A stretch of DNA of 31,411 nucleotides from Mycetocola_B reblochoni (GCF_003667525.1 NZ_RCUW01000018.1:1-31411); one strand, 5' to 3'. Numbered from the stretch's first letter, positions 16,831-25,295 are shown. Program-made: numbers and translations. The notes: generated by a model not told the origin, from the letters alone.

Positions 16831-17838
16831 ATGCCTCTGCCCTCTCGTCGTATCGTCGCCGCTGGCGCGATCATGGTTTCGCTCGCCCTCGCGGGGTGTT
16901 CGAGCACCACCGACACGACTGCTCACTCCCCCGGAGCGAGCCCCTCGAATGCCGGATACCCGGTCACGATCGACAACTGCGATCGTGAGACCACGTTCGA
17001 TGCGGCGCCCGACCGCGTCGTGAGCCTGTGGCAGTCGGCGACCGAGATGCTCCTCGCGCTCGGTCTCGGTGACCGGATCGTGGCGACCGCGGGCGACTAC
17101 GCCCCCTACCCGGAGAGCATCGCCGACGATGCGGCAGCGCTGAATTCGATCGGTTCCGCGATGGGTTGGCCATCGAAGGAGGTCGTGCTCAGCCAGGATC
17201 CCGACCTCGTGATCGGCCAGTCGCTCGAGGGATTCGCCTTCGACGCGTCGTACGGTTATGCCACCGCAGAGGAACTCGAGGATGCGGGGATCGACCTCTA
17301 CGGAGCGAACATGTGCGTGCCGGAGGATTCGCTCTCGATGACGGTCGACACCTCGTCGGAGACGCTCGCCGACCTCGGCAGGATCTTCGGCGTTGAAGAC
17401 GAGGCCGAAGCTCTCATCGCGAAGATCGCCGCACAGAAGCAGGCGGTCGTCGATGCTGTCTCCGGGCTCGATGCGCCGAGCGTGGTCTACTACCAAGGTG
17501 GTGAGGGGCCGATCCACGTCCTCGCGGGCGGCATCTACACCTCGGCGATCGAGACGGCAGGCGGAACCAGTGCGTTCCCGACCGAGGCCGATGTCAGCCG
17601 GGAGGACTTCGCCGCCTCCGATGCGGAAGTGCTCCTCGTCGCCACCTTCGAAGGGCAAGACTTCGCCTCCCGTCTGGCCTACCTCGAGGAGACCTTCCCC
17701 GATCTTCCTGCCGTGAAGAACGGGCGCGTGTATGAGCTGCCGGTCGCCGACACGGACGCGTCGATCTCCGTCATGCGCGGGCTCACCGAGATCGCCAATG
17801 CCATCCACGGACTCGACCTGCCGGTGCCCTCGTCGTGA
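16831..17838 (+). CDS. ABC importer 2 substrate-binding lipoprotein
   Basis: This 335-residue lipoprotein has a lipobox LAGC near residue 23, a Ser/Thr linker, then a class III binding protein beginning YPVTIDNCDRETTF and APDRVVSL. Cysteines in DNCD and ANMCVPED match the pair in importer 1. The ATG has GGAAAG upstream. The protein resembles actinobacterial binding proteins often labelled F420-0 or iron-siderophore transporters; those labels rest mostly on homology. Its stop overlaps the permease GTG by 4 bp. It is first in an operon ending in an isonitrile-hydratase-like gene, which suggests a chelator with an isonitrile group as ligand. Confidence 0.9.
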   Translation: MPLPSRRIVAAGAIMVSLALAGCSSTTDTTAHSPGASPSNAGYPVTIDNCDRETTFDAAPDRVVSLWQSATEMLLALGLGDRIVATAGDYAPYPESIADDAAALNSIGSAMGWPSKEVVLSQDPDLVIGQSLEGFAFDASYGYATAEELEDAGIDLYGANMCVPEDSLSMTVDTSSETLADLGRIFGVEDEAEALIAKIAAQKQAVVDAVSGLDAPSVVYYQGGEGPIHVLAGGIYTSAIETAGGTSAFPTEADVSREDFAASDAEVLLVATFEGQDFASRLAYLEETFPDLPAVKNGRVYELPVADTDASISVMRGLTEIANAIHGLDLPVPSS

Positions 17839-18893
17839 CCTCGGTCTCGGGTGAGGCGCCGGCGGCTCGCCGGCGCCTCACCACGATCGTCCTGGTCGTC
17901 GCGGTGGTCACCGCTCTCGTGCTCTCGGTCGCCGTGGGGTCGGTGACGATCGATCCGGGACGGGTCATCAGCGTCATCTTCGGGCATGTGGTCCCGTGGC
18001 CGGTACCGACCACGGCGAGCGAGGTCGAGTCCCGCATCGTCTGGGAGTTCCGTCTGCCGCGGGCCCTGCTCGGGTTCGTCGTCGGTGCCGCCCTCGCTGT
18101 CGCGGGCGCCGTCCTACAGGCGGTCGTGCGCAATCCCCTCGCCGATCCCTACGTCTTCGGCGTCTCATCCGGCGCTTCGGCCGCCGCCGTCTCGGTCCTC
18201 ACCCTCGCTGCCGGTGCATTCTCGTTCGTGTCGGTGCCTATCGCGGCATTCCTCGGTGCGCTCGCGACGACCCTGGTCGTCTTCGCCCTCGCACAGCGTC
18301 GTGGTCGTGTGACCCCGGGCCGACTCGTACTTGCGGGCGTGGCGATGTCGTATCTGCTGAGCGCAGTGACGAGCTACCTCGTGCTGCGTGCGACGCTGCC
18401 CGGACAGTCGAACGTCGGGCAGGTGCTCTCCTGGCTCTCCGGAAGCCTCGCCGCCGCCGATTGGGGCGACCTGGGCATCCCGGCTGTCGTACTCGTTCTC
18501 GCGACGACCATACTGGTACTCCTCGCCCGCGTCCTGAACGCCCTGCTCATCGGCGACGAGACAGCAACCAGCGTCGGCATCGACGTCGCCCGGACGCGCC
18601 TGGTCTTGTTCATCGTGACGTCACTGCTTGTCGGTGTCGTTGTCGCGGTGAGCGGCGCCATCGGCTTCATCGGTCTCGTCGTGCCACACGCGGTGCGCAT
18701 GGTCGTCGGCTCGGACCACCGCTGGGTCCTGCCCGTATCAGCACTCGCGGGCGGATTGCTGCTCGTAGTCGTGGACATCGCCGCGCGCCTGATTATTGCG
18801 CCGTCGGAGCTGCCGGTGGGGCTGCTCACCGCGGCGATCGGGGCCCCGTTCTTCCTCTGGATGCTGCGCCGACAGAGCCGAGGCGAGGCATGA
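17835..18893 (+). CDS. FecCD-type ABC importer permease 2
   Basis: This 352-residue, ten-helix permease has the family landmarks RLPRALLGFVVGAALA, NPLADPYVFGVSSGAS, GAIGFIGLVVPHAVRM and ELPVGLLTAAIGAPFF. It forms the membrane channel of importer 2. A GTG start overlaps the binding-protein stop (GTGA), and its own stop overlaps the ATPase ATG (ATGA), so the set is tightly coupled. It is similar in plan to permeases 1 and 3 but clearly diverged, so the three importers are not recent duplicates. Confidence 0.9.
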   Translation: MTSVSGEAPAARRRLTTIVLVVAVVTALVLSVAVGSVTIDPGRVISVIFGHVVPWPVPTTASEVESRIVWEFRLPRALLGFVVGAALAVAGAVLQAVVRNPLADPYVFGVSSGASAAAVSVLTLAAGAFSFVSVPIAAFLGALATTLVVFALAQRRGRVTPGRLVLAGVAMSYLLSAVTSYLVLRATLPGQSNVGQVLSWLSGSLAAADWGDLGIPAVVLVLATTILVLLARVLNALLIGDETATSVGIDVARTRLVLFIVTSLLVGVVVAVSGAIGFIGLVVPHAVRMVVGSDHRWVLPVSALAGGLLLVVVDIAARLIIAPSELPVGLLTAAIGAPFFLWMLRRQSRGEA

Positions 18894-19693
18894 TCAGGGA
18901 CGGCAAAGCCGCGTCGGTCTCTGCCGCGCTCGAGATCGACGACGTCGCCGTCGACATCGCAGGACGCCGCATCGTCGAGGGCATATCGATCAGTGCTCAC
19001 GGCGAGGTGGTTGGTCTCGTCGGTCCGAACGGAAGCGGAAAGTCCACCATCCTGCGCACCGTGTACCGGATGCTGCGACCCGCCACAGGCAGCGTTCACG
19101 CCGCAGGCAATGACGTATGGGCGACGAGCGCGCGCAACGCTGCACGGGTTCTTGCCGCTGTCGTACAGGATGCACCCAGCGACCTCGAACTCACCGTCGC
19201 CGAGTGCGTCGCTACGGGCCGGGTCGCTCACGGAACGATGCTCGGCGGCGACCGCCCGGAAGACGCAGAGGCGGTCGAGCAAGCGATGACACTGGCCGGC
19301 GTCGTCAAGCTCGCGCATCGGGATATGAGTTCCCTCTCCGGAGGAGAACGGCAACGGGTGCAGCTCGCGCGGGCCCTCGCCCAGAAGCCGAGCGTGCTAG
19401 TGCTCGACGAGCCCACGAACCACCTCGACATCCGGCACCAGCTCGAACTGCTCGCCCTGGTGCGCGACCTCGATATCACTACCGTCGTGACCCTGCACGA
19501 CCTCAACCTCGCTGCCTCCTACTGCGATCGCATCGTCGTCCTCTCCCGCGGTGCGATCGTCGCCACGGGTGCGCCTCGCGACGTCTTCACTCCGCAACTT
19601 CTGCAGCGCGTCTTCGGGGTCACCGCCGCCATCATCACCAACCCGCTGACCAATCGCCCGCAACTCGTCTACACCCACAGGAGCACACCATGA
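18890..19693 (+). CDS. ABC importer 2 ATP-binding protein
   Basis: This 267-residue ATPase has Walker A GPNGSGKST, signature LSGGERQR, Walker B VLVLDEPTNHLD and H-loop TLHDLNLA. It energises importer 2. The ATG overlaps the permease stop by 4 bp, and the ATPase stop overlaps the ATG of the DJ-1 gene by 4 bp, so the DJ-1 protein is made together with the transporter. Confidence 0.93.
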   Translation: MIRDGKAASVSAALEIDDVAVDIAGRRIVEGISISAHGEVVGLVGPNGSGKSTILRTVYRMLRPATGSVHAAGNDVWATSARNAARVLAAVVQDAPSDLELTVAECVATGRVAHGTMLGGDRPEDAEAVEQAMTLAGVVKLAHRDMSSLSGGERQRVQLARALAQKPSVLVLDEPTNHLDIRHQLELLALVRDLDITTVVTLHDLNLAASYCDRIVVLSRGAIVATGAPRDVFTPQLLQRVFGVTAAIITNPLTNRPQLVYTHRSTP

Positions 19694-20520
19694 CCGACAC
19701 GCACGACAGGGATAGCGCAGGCGTCGACTGGGACGCCATCCATCAGGATCAGCCGTCGCTCGCCGCCGATATCGTTCGCGACCCACAGGCTCAGGCGGCG
19801 TGGGACAGATCCGTGGCCGCGCACCACGCGCTCGCAGCACGCCCCGGCGTGACGTTGCAGGGTGACGAAACCGTCATCATCGTCCTGCACCCCGGATTCG
19901 ACACGCTCGACGCGGTCGGCCCGCACTACTTCCTCAGCTCGATGCTCGGTGCGACCATCCACCTCGCCACCACCGGAGACCTCGACCACCCCGTAACTAG
20001 CGCCGGAGGACTCCCCCTCACGCCGACAGTCAGACTCTCGGACGTCGAAGATGCGCCGACAGTTCTCCTCGTGCCCGGCGGCGACACCAGCGTCCTTCTC
20101 AAAGACCCGCAAGCAATATCCGACATCCGGCGCCTCGGCGAGACGGCAGCGGTCGTCACGAGCGTGTGCACCGGAGCCATCGCCCTCGGTGCCTCCGGGA
20201 TCCTCCGCGGACGACAAGCCACATCCCACTGGTCGGTCCGACACCTCCTGACCGGATACGGCGCAACACCCATCAACGAACGCGTCGTGACCGACGGGAA
20301 CATCATGACCGCAGCAGGAGTCACCGCCGGCATGGACCTCGCGATACAACTCGTTGCCCAGCTTCGCGGGGACGACTACGCGCGCTTCCTCGAACTCGGA
20401 GCCGAGTATGCTCCGCAACCGCCCTTCGGGACCGGGACGCCGGAGAGCGCCGGGAACGAGCTCACAGCGCTGGCGCGGGACTTCTACGCCACTATCGAGC
20501 ACGGCCTTGAAGCTCGATGA
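19690..20520 (+). CDS. DJ-1/PfpI protein, isonitrile hydratase-like
   Basis: This 276-residue, presumably cytoplasmic protein has a DJ-1/PfpI domain over about residues 60-250. The nucleophile is Cys160 in TSVCTGAIALGASG, followed by ATSHW; the loop FDTLDAVGP supplies Asp74. These match, from memory, the Cys-Thr and Asp needed in Pseudomonas isonitrile hydratase, and the later EYAPQPPFGTG and VVTDGNIMTAAGVTAGMD segments also resemble that enzyme. Isonitrile hydratase adds water to R-NC giving an N-formamide. An extra N-terminal region of about 55 residues is not recognised. Coupled by ATGA to importer 2, it probably acts on the imported ligand, for example removing copper from an isonitrile chelator. 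Substrate is inference. Confidence 0.8.
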   Translation: MTDTHDRDSAGVDWDAIHQDQPSLAADIVRDPQAQAAWDRSVAAHHALAARPGVTLQGDETVIIVLHPGFDTLDAVGPHYFLSSMLGATIHLATTGDLDHPVTSAGGLPLTPTVRLSDVEDAPTVLLVPGGDTSVLLKDPQAISDIRRLGETAAVVTSVCTGAIALGASGILRGRQATSHWSVRHLLTGYGATPINERVVTDGNIMTAAGVTAGMDLAIQLVAQLRGDDYARFLELGAEYAPQPPFGTGTPESAGNELTALARDFYATIEHGLEAR

Positions 20521-20551
20521 GCCCCACTGTCGACCAACCGCATAGCGGAAG

Positions 20552-20619
20552 GCACTTGCCCGGCGGTCAAGTGCGCTAAATCGGCCCTGGTCCCGGTTTG
20601 GTCCCGGGAACACCGATTT
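20552..20619 (+). terminator. Two tandem hairpins after importer 2 operon
   Basis: GCACTTG (20552-20558) pairs with CAAGTGC (20568-20574). Just after it, AAATCGG (20578-20584) pairs with CCGATTT (20613-20619) around an inner stem TCCCGG (20591-20596) and CCGGGA (20604-20609). They lie 31 bp after the DJ-1 stop, so they probably end the operon. No strong T run follows. Confidence 0.5.
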
Positions 20620-20703
20620 AACGAGAATCGAAATGCGCCCACCGCGCGAGCAAATCAAGCCTGATCAGGAAAAAGCGTGGAGCGGCAGCGCCGGCGCCCT
20701 CTC

Positions 20704-20966
20704 CTAGGGCGTGTTGATCAAGTTGATTTGTCTTCGTGTGGGTGAGTCTTGAAGGGTGGCGCGACAGGAGATTTCTGATGAGGTGTGGTCTGTGATGGAG
20801 CCGTTGATGCCGATCGTGTCGGGTCGGTCGCGGCCGTGGACGGATCACCGGCTTGCTGTGGAGGGCATGGCGTGGAAGTACCGCACTGGTGCGCCGTGGC
20901 GGGACGTGCCGGAGCGGTTCGGGAAGTGGAACTCGATCTACAAGCGCTTCAACCGATGGGCTGAGG
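20704..20966 (+). mobile_element. Truncated IS5-family element, left inverted copy
   Basis: This 263-bp segment starts CTAGGGCGTGTTGATCAA, an IS-type end, and breaks off inside the transposase at GGGCTGAGG. The reverse complement of the whole segment appears at 24774-25036 with the same breakpoint. It differs from the IS5-type end at the window edges. Confidence 0.85.
20756..20966 (+). pseudogene. IS5-family transposase N-terminal fragment
   Basis: From a GTG this encodes about 70 residues, MARQEISDEVWSVMEPLMP through FNRWAE, the helix-rich N-terminal region (DUF4096-like) of IS5-family transposases with WRDVPERFG. The catalytic DDE part is missing, so it is inactive. After the breakpoint the frame runs into unrelated sequence. 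Confidence 0.85.
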
Positions 20967-21193
20967 ATCGTCCTTCTCCCCGCCCGCGCAGGGAAAACAC
21001 CACCAACGAACGGGATTCTTCCGTGGACATCGCCAGTTGGATGTCGGATCACATGGACGCCTCGATCAGTCCCGGACTCTGCCATTCCCAAGGTTGCGGG
21101 CGAGAATCGGGGTGGACCAGCAACACGGTCTCCCCTGCCCTCGGGTAGGTTGTGAGGCGTAATCAATACGCGCCGTCACCGGAAAGTCAGGTC
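20967..21193. other. Leader region of the DyP-encapsulin operon, no gene seen
   Basis: About 227 bp between the IS fragment and the DyP gene hold no convincing coding sequence and no copy of the CTACA-N3-TGTAG operator. An in-frame GTG at 21152 could extend the DyP start, but GGAAAG upstream of the ATG at 21194 favours the shorter form. The promoter was not located. Confidence 0.4.
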
Positions 21194-22291
21194 ATGTCAC
21201 ATCCTTCGTGGGACAGGGTCGGAATCGATGCGCAAAGTGTCGACGCTCCGCTCTCCCGCTCTGCCGTCTTCCTCACGATGACGATCGGGCCGACCGACGC
21301 AGCGCTCGACATCGCACGCTCCGTGATTGCCGGTATTGACGATTTGGTCAAGACCGTCGGATTCCGTGACCTGGACGGGCGGCTCTCCTGCGTGGTCGGG
21401 ATCGGTGACGCAGCCTGGGACCGCCTCTCACCACGATCCCGTCCGAAGGAGTTGCACGCGTTCGCGGAGATCGACGGCGGCGTGCATCGCGCTCCCGCGA
21501 CTCCGGGCGATCTACTGTTCCATATCCGCGCCGAACGCGCCGATCTGTGCTTCGAGTTCGAACGGCTGCTGCTCGACGCTCTCGGCGAGAGCGTGGCCGT
21601 GGTCGATGAGGTGACCGGCTTCCGCTACTTCGACTCCCGTGACCTGCTCGGCTTCGTCGACGGCACCGCCAACCCGGTCGCCGACGAGCTGATCGACTCC
21701 GCCGTCATCGGCGACGAGGACCCCGATTTCGCCGGCGGCAGCTATGTCGTCGTGCAGAAATACCTGCACGACCTCGCGGCCTGGGGAGAGGTCGGCACAG
21801 CGGTGCAGGAAGAGATCATCGGCCGCTCCAAGAGCGACAACGTCGAGCGCGCCAGCGCGACCGAGGCCCGCAAGTCTCACAAGTCGCTGTCCACGATCGT
21901 CGATGACGACGGCAACGAGCTCGACATACTTCGCGACAACATGCCGTTCGGCCGACCAGGCCAGGGCGAGTTCGGTACCTACTTCATCGGCTACTCGCGG
22001 CGGCTCTGGGTTACCGAGAAGATGCTGCACAACATGTTTCTCGGCGACCCGATCGGCTCCTACGACCGCATCCTCGACTTCTCCACCCCCGTCACCGGCG
22101 CGACGTTCTTCGTCCCCTCTCGCCAGTATCTGGCCGACCTCGGCGAGCCGCAGCCGGTCACGCCCGTGACCAGTGCTCCGAGTATGCAGGCCACAGAGGC
22201 CGAAGCACCCGTACCGCTGCCCGCTGACGAGGACACCTCGCTGAGGATCGGTTCGTTGAAGACACCCCAATCGGAAGGACACCGCCCGTGA
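21194..22291 (+). CDS. DyP-type heme peroxidase, encapsulin cargo
   Basis: This 365-residue dye-decolorizing peroxidase shows the family motif GFVDGTANP, whose Asp acts in the peroxide step, a proximal His candidate in EARKSHKSLS, and FGTYFIGYSRRLW, which holds the conserved Arg area. It uses H2O2 to oxidise a range of substrates. The C-terminus, after a linker rich in Pro, Ala and Glu, ends TSLRIGSLKTPQSEGHRP; the IGSLK core is the known encapsulin docking peptide. The stop overlaps the encapsulin GTG by 4 bp. It is therefore a nanocompartment enzyme. No copper-type operator precedes it, so it seems to be outside that regulon. Confidence 0.93.
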   Translation: MSHPSWDRVGIDAQSVDAPLSRSAVFLTMTIGPTDAALDIARSVIAGIDDLVKTVGFRDLDGRLSCVVGIGDAAWDRLSPRSRPKELHAFAEIDGGVHRAPATPGDLLFHIRAERADLCFEFERLLLDALGESVAVVDEVTGFRYFDSRDLLGFVDGTANPVADELIDSAVIGDEDPDFAGGSYVVVQKYLHDLAAWGEVGTAVQEEIIGRSKSDNVERASATEARKSHKSLSTIVDDDGNELDILRDNMPFGRPGQGEFGTYFIGYSRRLWVTEKMLHNMFLGDPIGSYDRILDFSTPVTGATFFVPSRQYLADLGEPQPVTPVTSAPSMQATEAEAPVPLPADEDTSLRIGSLKTPQSEGHRP

Positions 22292-23094
22292 ATCACCTCC
22301 TGCGCGACCTTGCCCCACTCTCACCTGAGGACTGGGCTCTGCTCGACGAGGAAGCCTCCACCCGCCTGCGCGTCGCCCTCGCCGCGCGGCGACTCGTCGA
22401 CCTGCGAGGTCCATTCGGTTGGTCGTACTCGGCGACCAATCTGGGTCGCGTCGGGCCGACGATCGACGCCCAGGCGGAGTCAATCGCCGCCCGCACCCGC
22501 AGAGTGCTGCCGGTGACCGAGGTGCGCGCCGACTTCAGTCTCGACCTGCTCGAGCTCGAAGCAAACTCCCGCGGCGCCGAGGACGTCGACCTCGGCGCCC
22601 TGGACGCGGCCGCTTTGCGCCTCGCCGGTGTCGAGAACCGCGCGGTATTTTTTGGGTGGGAGGCTGCCGGTATCACCGGGATCGCCCAGGCCTCCCCGCA
22701 CCAGGCTCTTGTGCACGACGGCAGCCCCGCGCACTACCTCCAGCAGGTCACCCAGGCGGTATCCGTCCTGAAGCACAGCGGCATCGGTGGGCCGTACGCC
22801 CTCGCCGTCGGCCCTGAGGACTGGGTCGCCGTGATCGAAGCAGGAGACGACGGCTACCCGGTGCTGCGCCACCTGGAGTCCATTCTCAGCGGGCCCATCG
22901 AATGGACGCCAGGAATCGAGGGCGCCATCGTTCTCAGCACCCGCGGCGAGGATTTCGTCCTCGAGCTCGGCGAAGACTTCTCCCTCGGCTATACCCGCCA
23001 TGATGTCACCGACATCCACCTCTACCTCGAGGAGACACTCACTTTCCGCGTCAACACCCCGGAAGCAGCCATCGCCATCGTCGCGGCGTCGTAG
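22288..23094 (+). CDS. Family 1 encapsulin shell protein (linocin M18-like)
   Basis: This 268-residue HK97-fold shell protein has the usual length and family features: an N-terminal helix LLRDLAPLSPEDWALLDEEA that lies inside the shell and binds cargo, then PFGWSYSATNLGR, VFFGWEAAGITGI, and a C-terminal DIHLYLEETLTFRV. It would assemble into a compartment around the DyP peroxidase made from the gene in front. The GTG start has GGAAGGA upstream within the DyP gene. Family 1 encapsulins were first seen in Brevibacterium linens, which fits an actinobacterial source. Confidence 0.94.
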   Translation: MNHLLRDLAPLSPEDWALLDEEASTRLRVALAARRLVDLRGPFGWSYSATNLGRVGPTIDAQAESIAARTRRVLPVTEVRADFSLDLLELEANSRGAEDVDLGALDAAALRLAGVENRAVFFGWEAAGITGIAQASPHQALVHDGSPAHYLQQVTQAVSVLKHSGIGGPYALAVGPEDWVAVIEAGDDGYPVLRHLESILSGPIEWTPGIEGAIVLSTRGEDFVLELGEDFSLGYTRHDVTDIHLYLEETLTFRVNTPEAAIAIVAAS

Positions 23095-23327
23095 TCGATT
23101 CGCCGCGGGGCGGGCTTCCACCGGATTCCAGACCCTCGTCTCACGATCCCGGCGTGCTTTCCCTCTGTCGACCTTCCCGTGGATGGTTCTGCCTCCTGAG
23201 CGCCGACTGAACGCCCGGAATTCTGCTGCCGACCGTGGCGCAGGAGCTGTTGGCGATCGTTGCCCGGACATAGTACGTCAGGCATACCGTCCGCACATCG
23301 CGTGCGTTCTGAGCAGTTCGGCGTTCC
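23095..23327. other. Intergenic region after encapsulin, no gene seen
   Basis: These 233 bp lie between the encapsulin stop and the 3' end of the UvrA-like remnant, which runs in the opposite direction. I see no convincing gene, clear hairpin or operator. The short frames present overlap on both strands without a family signature. Confidence 0.4.
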
Positions 23328-23700
23328 TCAGTTCGTCGCGTGTCGCGAGAGTGCTTCGATCAGGTATCGCCCGGTGACGCTTCCGGGTGCGTGGGCCAAT
23401 TCATCGGGCGTCATCGAGGCGACGATCCGTCCGCCCTGGTCGCCGCCGCCGGGGCCGAGGTCGATGACGTGGTCTGCGTTCACGATCATGTCGATGTCGT
23501 GTTCGATGACGATGACCGTCGCCCCTGCATCGATGAGACGCTGAAGCACGCCGAGGAGCACCCTGATATCGACCGGATGCAGCCCCACGCTGGGTTCATC
23601 GAAGATGAACAGTGTCCCGTCCTGGTGCCGCTCGAGATCGGAGACGAGTTTCAGCCGTTGCACCTCGCCGCCGGACAGTGCCGGTGGGCTGACCCCGTTT
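23328..23700 (-). pseudogene. UvrA-like ABC ATPase, C-terminal fragment
   Basis: About 120 C-terminal residues of a UvrA-type protein remain: ALSGGEVQRLKLVSDL (ABC signature), FIFDEPSVGLHP (Walker B and D-loop), VIVIEHDIDMI (H-loop) and DLGPGGGDQGG, which are specific for the UvrA family. The upstream part is lost where the IS3 element begins near 23700, so only the last eighth or so is left. It may come from a drug-resistance-type UvrA paralogue or from uvrA itself; the rest may lie elsewhere in the genome. The right boundary is approximate. Confidence 0.85.
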
Positions 23701-23767
23701 CGTAGGTCCAGTCGTTATGAGAGTCGTCCTGTTGTCCGCGGTCGCGGGCAGGGAGACTGGTCAGATC

Positions 23768-24052
23768 ATGACGAACAGCAGGAAGCGTCACACCCCGGAG
23801 CAGGTCGTCCGTAAGCTCGGGCAGGCCGACAGGATGCTCGCCGACGGTCAGGACGTCGCGGCGGTGTGCCGGGAGCTCGTGGTGTCCGAGCAGACGTCCT
23901 ACCGGTGGCGGAACCAGTACGGCGGCCTCAAGGCCGACGACGCAAAGCGCCTGAAGGAGCTGGAGAAGCAGAATGCGACCCTGAAGCGTCTGCTCGCGGA
24001 AGCGGAGCTGGAGAAGGCCGCGCTCAAGGAGCTGGCTGAGGGAAACTTCTAA
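23768..24052 (+). CDS. IS3-family transposase OrfA
   Basis: This 94-residue DNA-binding subunit has a helix-turn-helix (TPEQVVRKLGQAD, VAAVCRELVVSEQTSYRWRN) followed by a leucine-zipper-like coiled coil (LKELEKQNATLKRLLAEAEL). It is complete and ends EGNF. The orfB sequence LSPDRRRAAVDHLKRK continues in the -1 frame directly at the stop, as expected for the programmed frameshift of IS3 elements. The partner gene is broken, so the element should not move on its own. Confidence 0.85.
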   Translation: MTNSRKRHTPEQVVRKLGQADRMLADGQDVAAVCRELVVSEQTSYRWRNQYGGLKADDAKRLKELEKQNATLKRLLAEAELEKAALKELAEGNF

Positions 24053-24773
24053 GCCCGGACAGGCGCCGCGCCGCCGTCGATCACCTCAAGCGCAAGCTTG
24101 CGGGTGAGCGAACGGATGGCGTGCCGTCTGGTCGGGCTGAGCCGCTCCGCGTATCGGCGACCGCTCAAGGGCGACACGGTCGCGGACCCGGATCGGGCGT
24201 TCAGGGAGTGGCTGCGCGCCTGGGCGAAGGACCATCCCCGCTACGGGTACCGGCGGGCGTATCACGACGCCCGCGCCGAGGGGTGGGTGGTGAACCACAA
24301 GAAGATCCAACGCCTGTGGCGTGACGAAGGGCTCCGGGTCCCGCAGCGGCGTCGACGCAAGCGCGTCGGGTCCTCGACCGTCGACGCGCCGACGGCGGAC
24401 GCGCCGAACGTGGTGTGGGCGGTGGACTTTCAGTTCGACGCCGACGAGCACGGCCGACCGATCAAGATCTGCTCGATCGTCGACGAACACACCCGGGAGT
24501 GCATCGGCGGCCTCGTGGAGTGCTCGATTACCGCCGACCGACTCACCGCCCACCTCGAGGACCTCGTCGCCGCCCGGGGCGCCCCGGCGGTGCTCAGGTC
24601 GGACAACGGGCCGGAGTTCATCAGCGAGGCGATGGCCGACTGGGCCGGCACCCGCACCGGCCTGTCCTACATCCCTCCGGGCTCGCCGTGGCGCAACGGG
24701 TACGTCGAGTCGTTCAACAGCCGGATCCGCGACGAGTGCCTCAACATCAACAGCTTCTACTCGCTGCTGCCAC
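24049..24773 (+). pseudogene. IS3-family transposase OrfB, frameshifted and truncated
   Basis: The integrase-like catalytic subunit starts in the -1 frame relative to orfA (LSPDRRRAAVDHLKRK), then needs a second frame change near 24097, where an extra T in AAGCTTGCGGG separates it from RVSERMACRLVGLSRSAYRR. Catalytic residues are visible in WAVDFQFD, LRSDNGPEF and GYVESFNS (Asp, Asp, Glu). The last part of the protein after NINSFYSLL is replaced by the reverse-oriented IS5 fragment. Two lesions make it inactive. Confidence 0.82.
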
Positions 24774-25036
24774 CCTCAGCCCATCGGTTGAAGCGCTTGT
24801 AGATCGAGTTCCACTTCCCGAACCGCTCCGGCACGTCCCGCCACGGCGCACCAGTGCGGTACTTCCACGCCATGCCCTCCACAGCAAGCCGGTGATCCGT
24901 CCACGGCCGCGACCGACCCGACACGATCGGCATCAACGGCTCCATCACAGACCACACCTCATCAGAAATCTCCTGTCGCGCCACCCTTCAAGACTCACCC
25001 ACACGAAGACAAATCAACTTGATCAACACGCCCTAG
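24774..25036 (-). mobile_element. Truncated IS5-family element, right inverted copy
   Basis: This 263-bp segment is the reverse complement of 20704-20966, with the outer end CTAG next to GGGCGTGTTGATCAA and the same internal breakpoint in the transposase. Within it, 24774-24984 on the minus strand encodes MARQEISDEVWSVMEPLMP to FNRWAE. It joins directly to the broken IS3 orfB. Confidence 0.87.
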
Positions 25037-25064
25037 CCGCGACTCGGCGTAAAGTACCCCTCTT

Positions 25065-25295
25065 ATGCCGAACGCGAATCGGGCCCGTCCCTACGTTGTC
25101 ACCGTCCATCCCGACGGGCGGTGGTGGCACATCAGAGTTCCAGAACTCAACACCGTCTCGCAGGCGCTGACGCTGCAAGAAGTGCCGAGTCAAGCTCGCG
25201 ATCTCATCAGCGTCTGGCTCGATACCCGCCCGGACACGGTGCGTTTCATCGTGAAGCGAAGGAGTGGCCTACGTCCGGGATGGGCTGCATCGTGA
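25065..25295 (+). CDS. Small HicB-like protein
   Basis: This 76-residue protein has YVVTVHPDGRWWHIRVPELN followed by QARDLISVWLD, matching the partial RNase-H-like fold of HicB-type antitoxins and related small actinobacterial proteins. No HicA-type toxin or DNA-binding tail is seen beside it, so it is an orphan or only HicB-like. It starts 29 bp from the right IS5 fragment. A link with the copper genes is not indicated. Confidence 0.55.
   Translation: MPNANRARPYVVTVHPDGRWWHIRVPELNTVSQALTLQEVPSQARDLISVWLDTRPDTVRFIVKRRSGLRPGWAAS

Larger units (their letters stand above)
23703..24773 (+). mobile_element. IS3-family element, truncated
   Basis: The element carries orfA and most of orfB of an IS3-family transposase. 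It cuts the UvrA-like gene on its left and is itself cut on its right by the inverted IS5 fragment at 24774. The left end is approximate because I could not identify a terminal repeat, and the right end is missing. Confidence 0.75.

Noticed and set aside
16831..19693. Label of importer 2 as an F420-0 or plain iron-siderophore transporter
   Set aside because: No F420 biosynthesis genes and no iron-type (Fur/DtxR) box were seen near it, while a copper-type operator and an isonitrile-hydratase-like gene are present. It remains an alternative that I cannot exclude.
25065..25295. Complete HicAB toxin-antitoxin module
   Set aside because: Only a HicB-like protein is seen; no HicA-like partner with its conserved His lies on either side.
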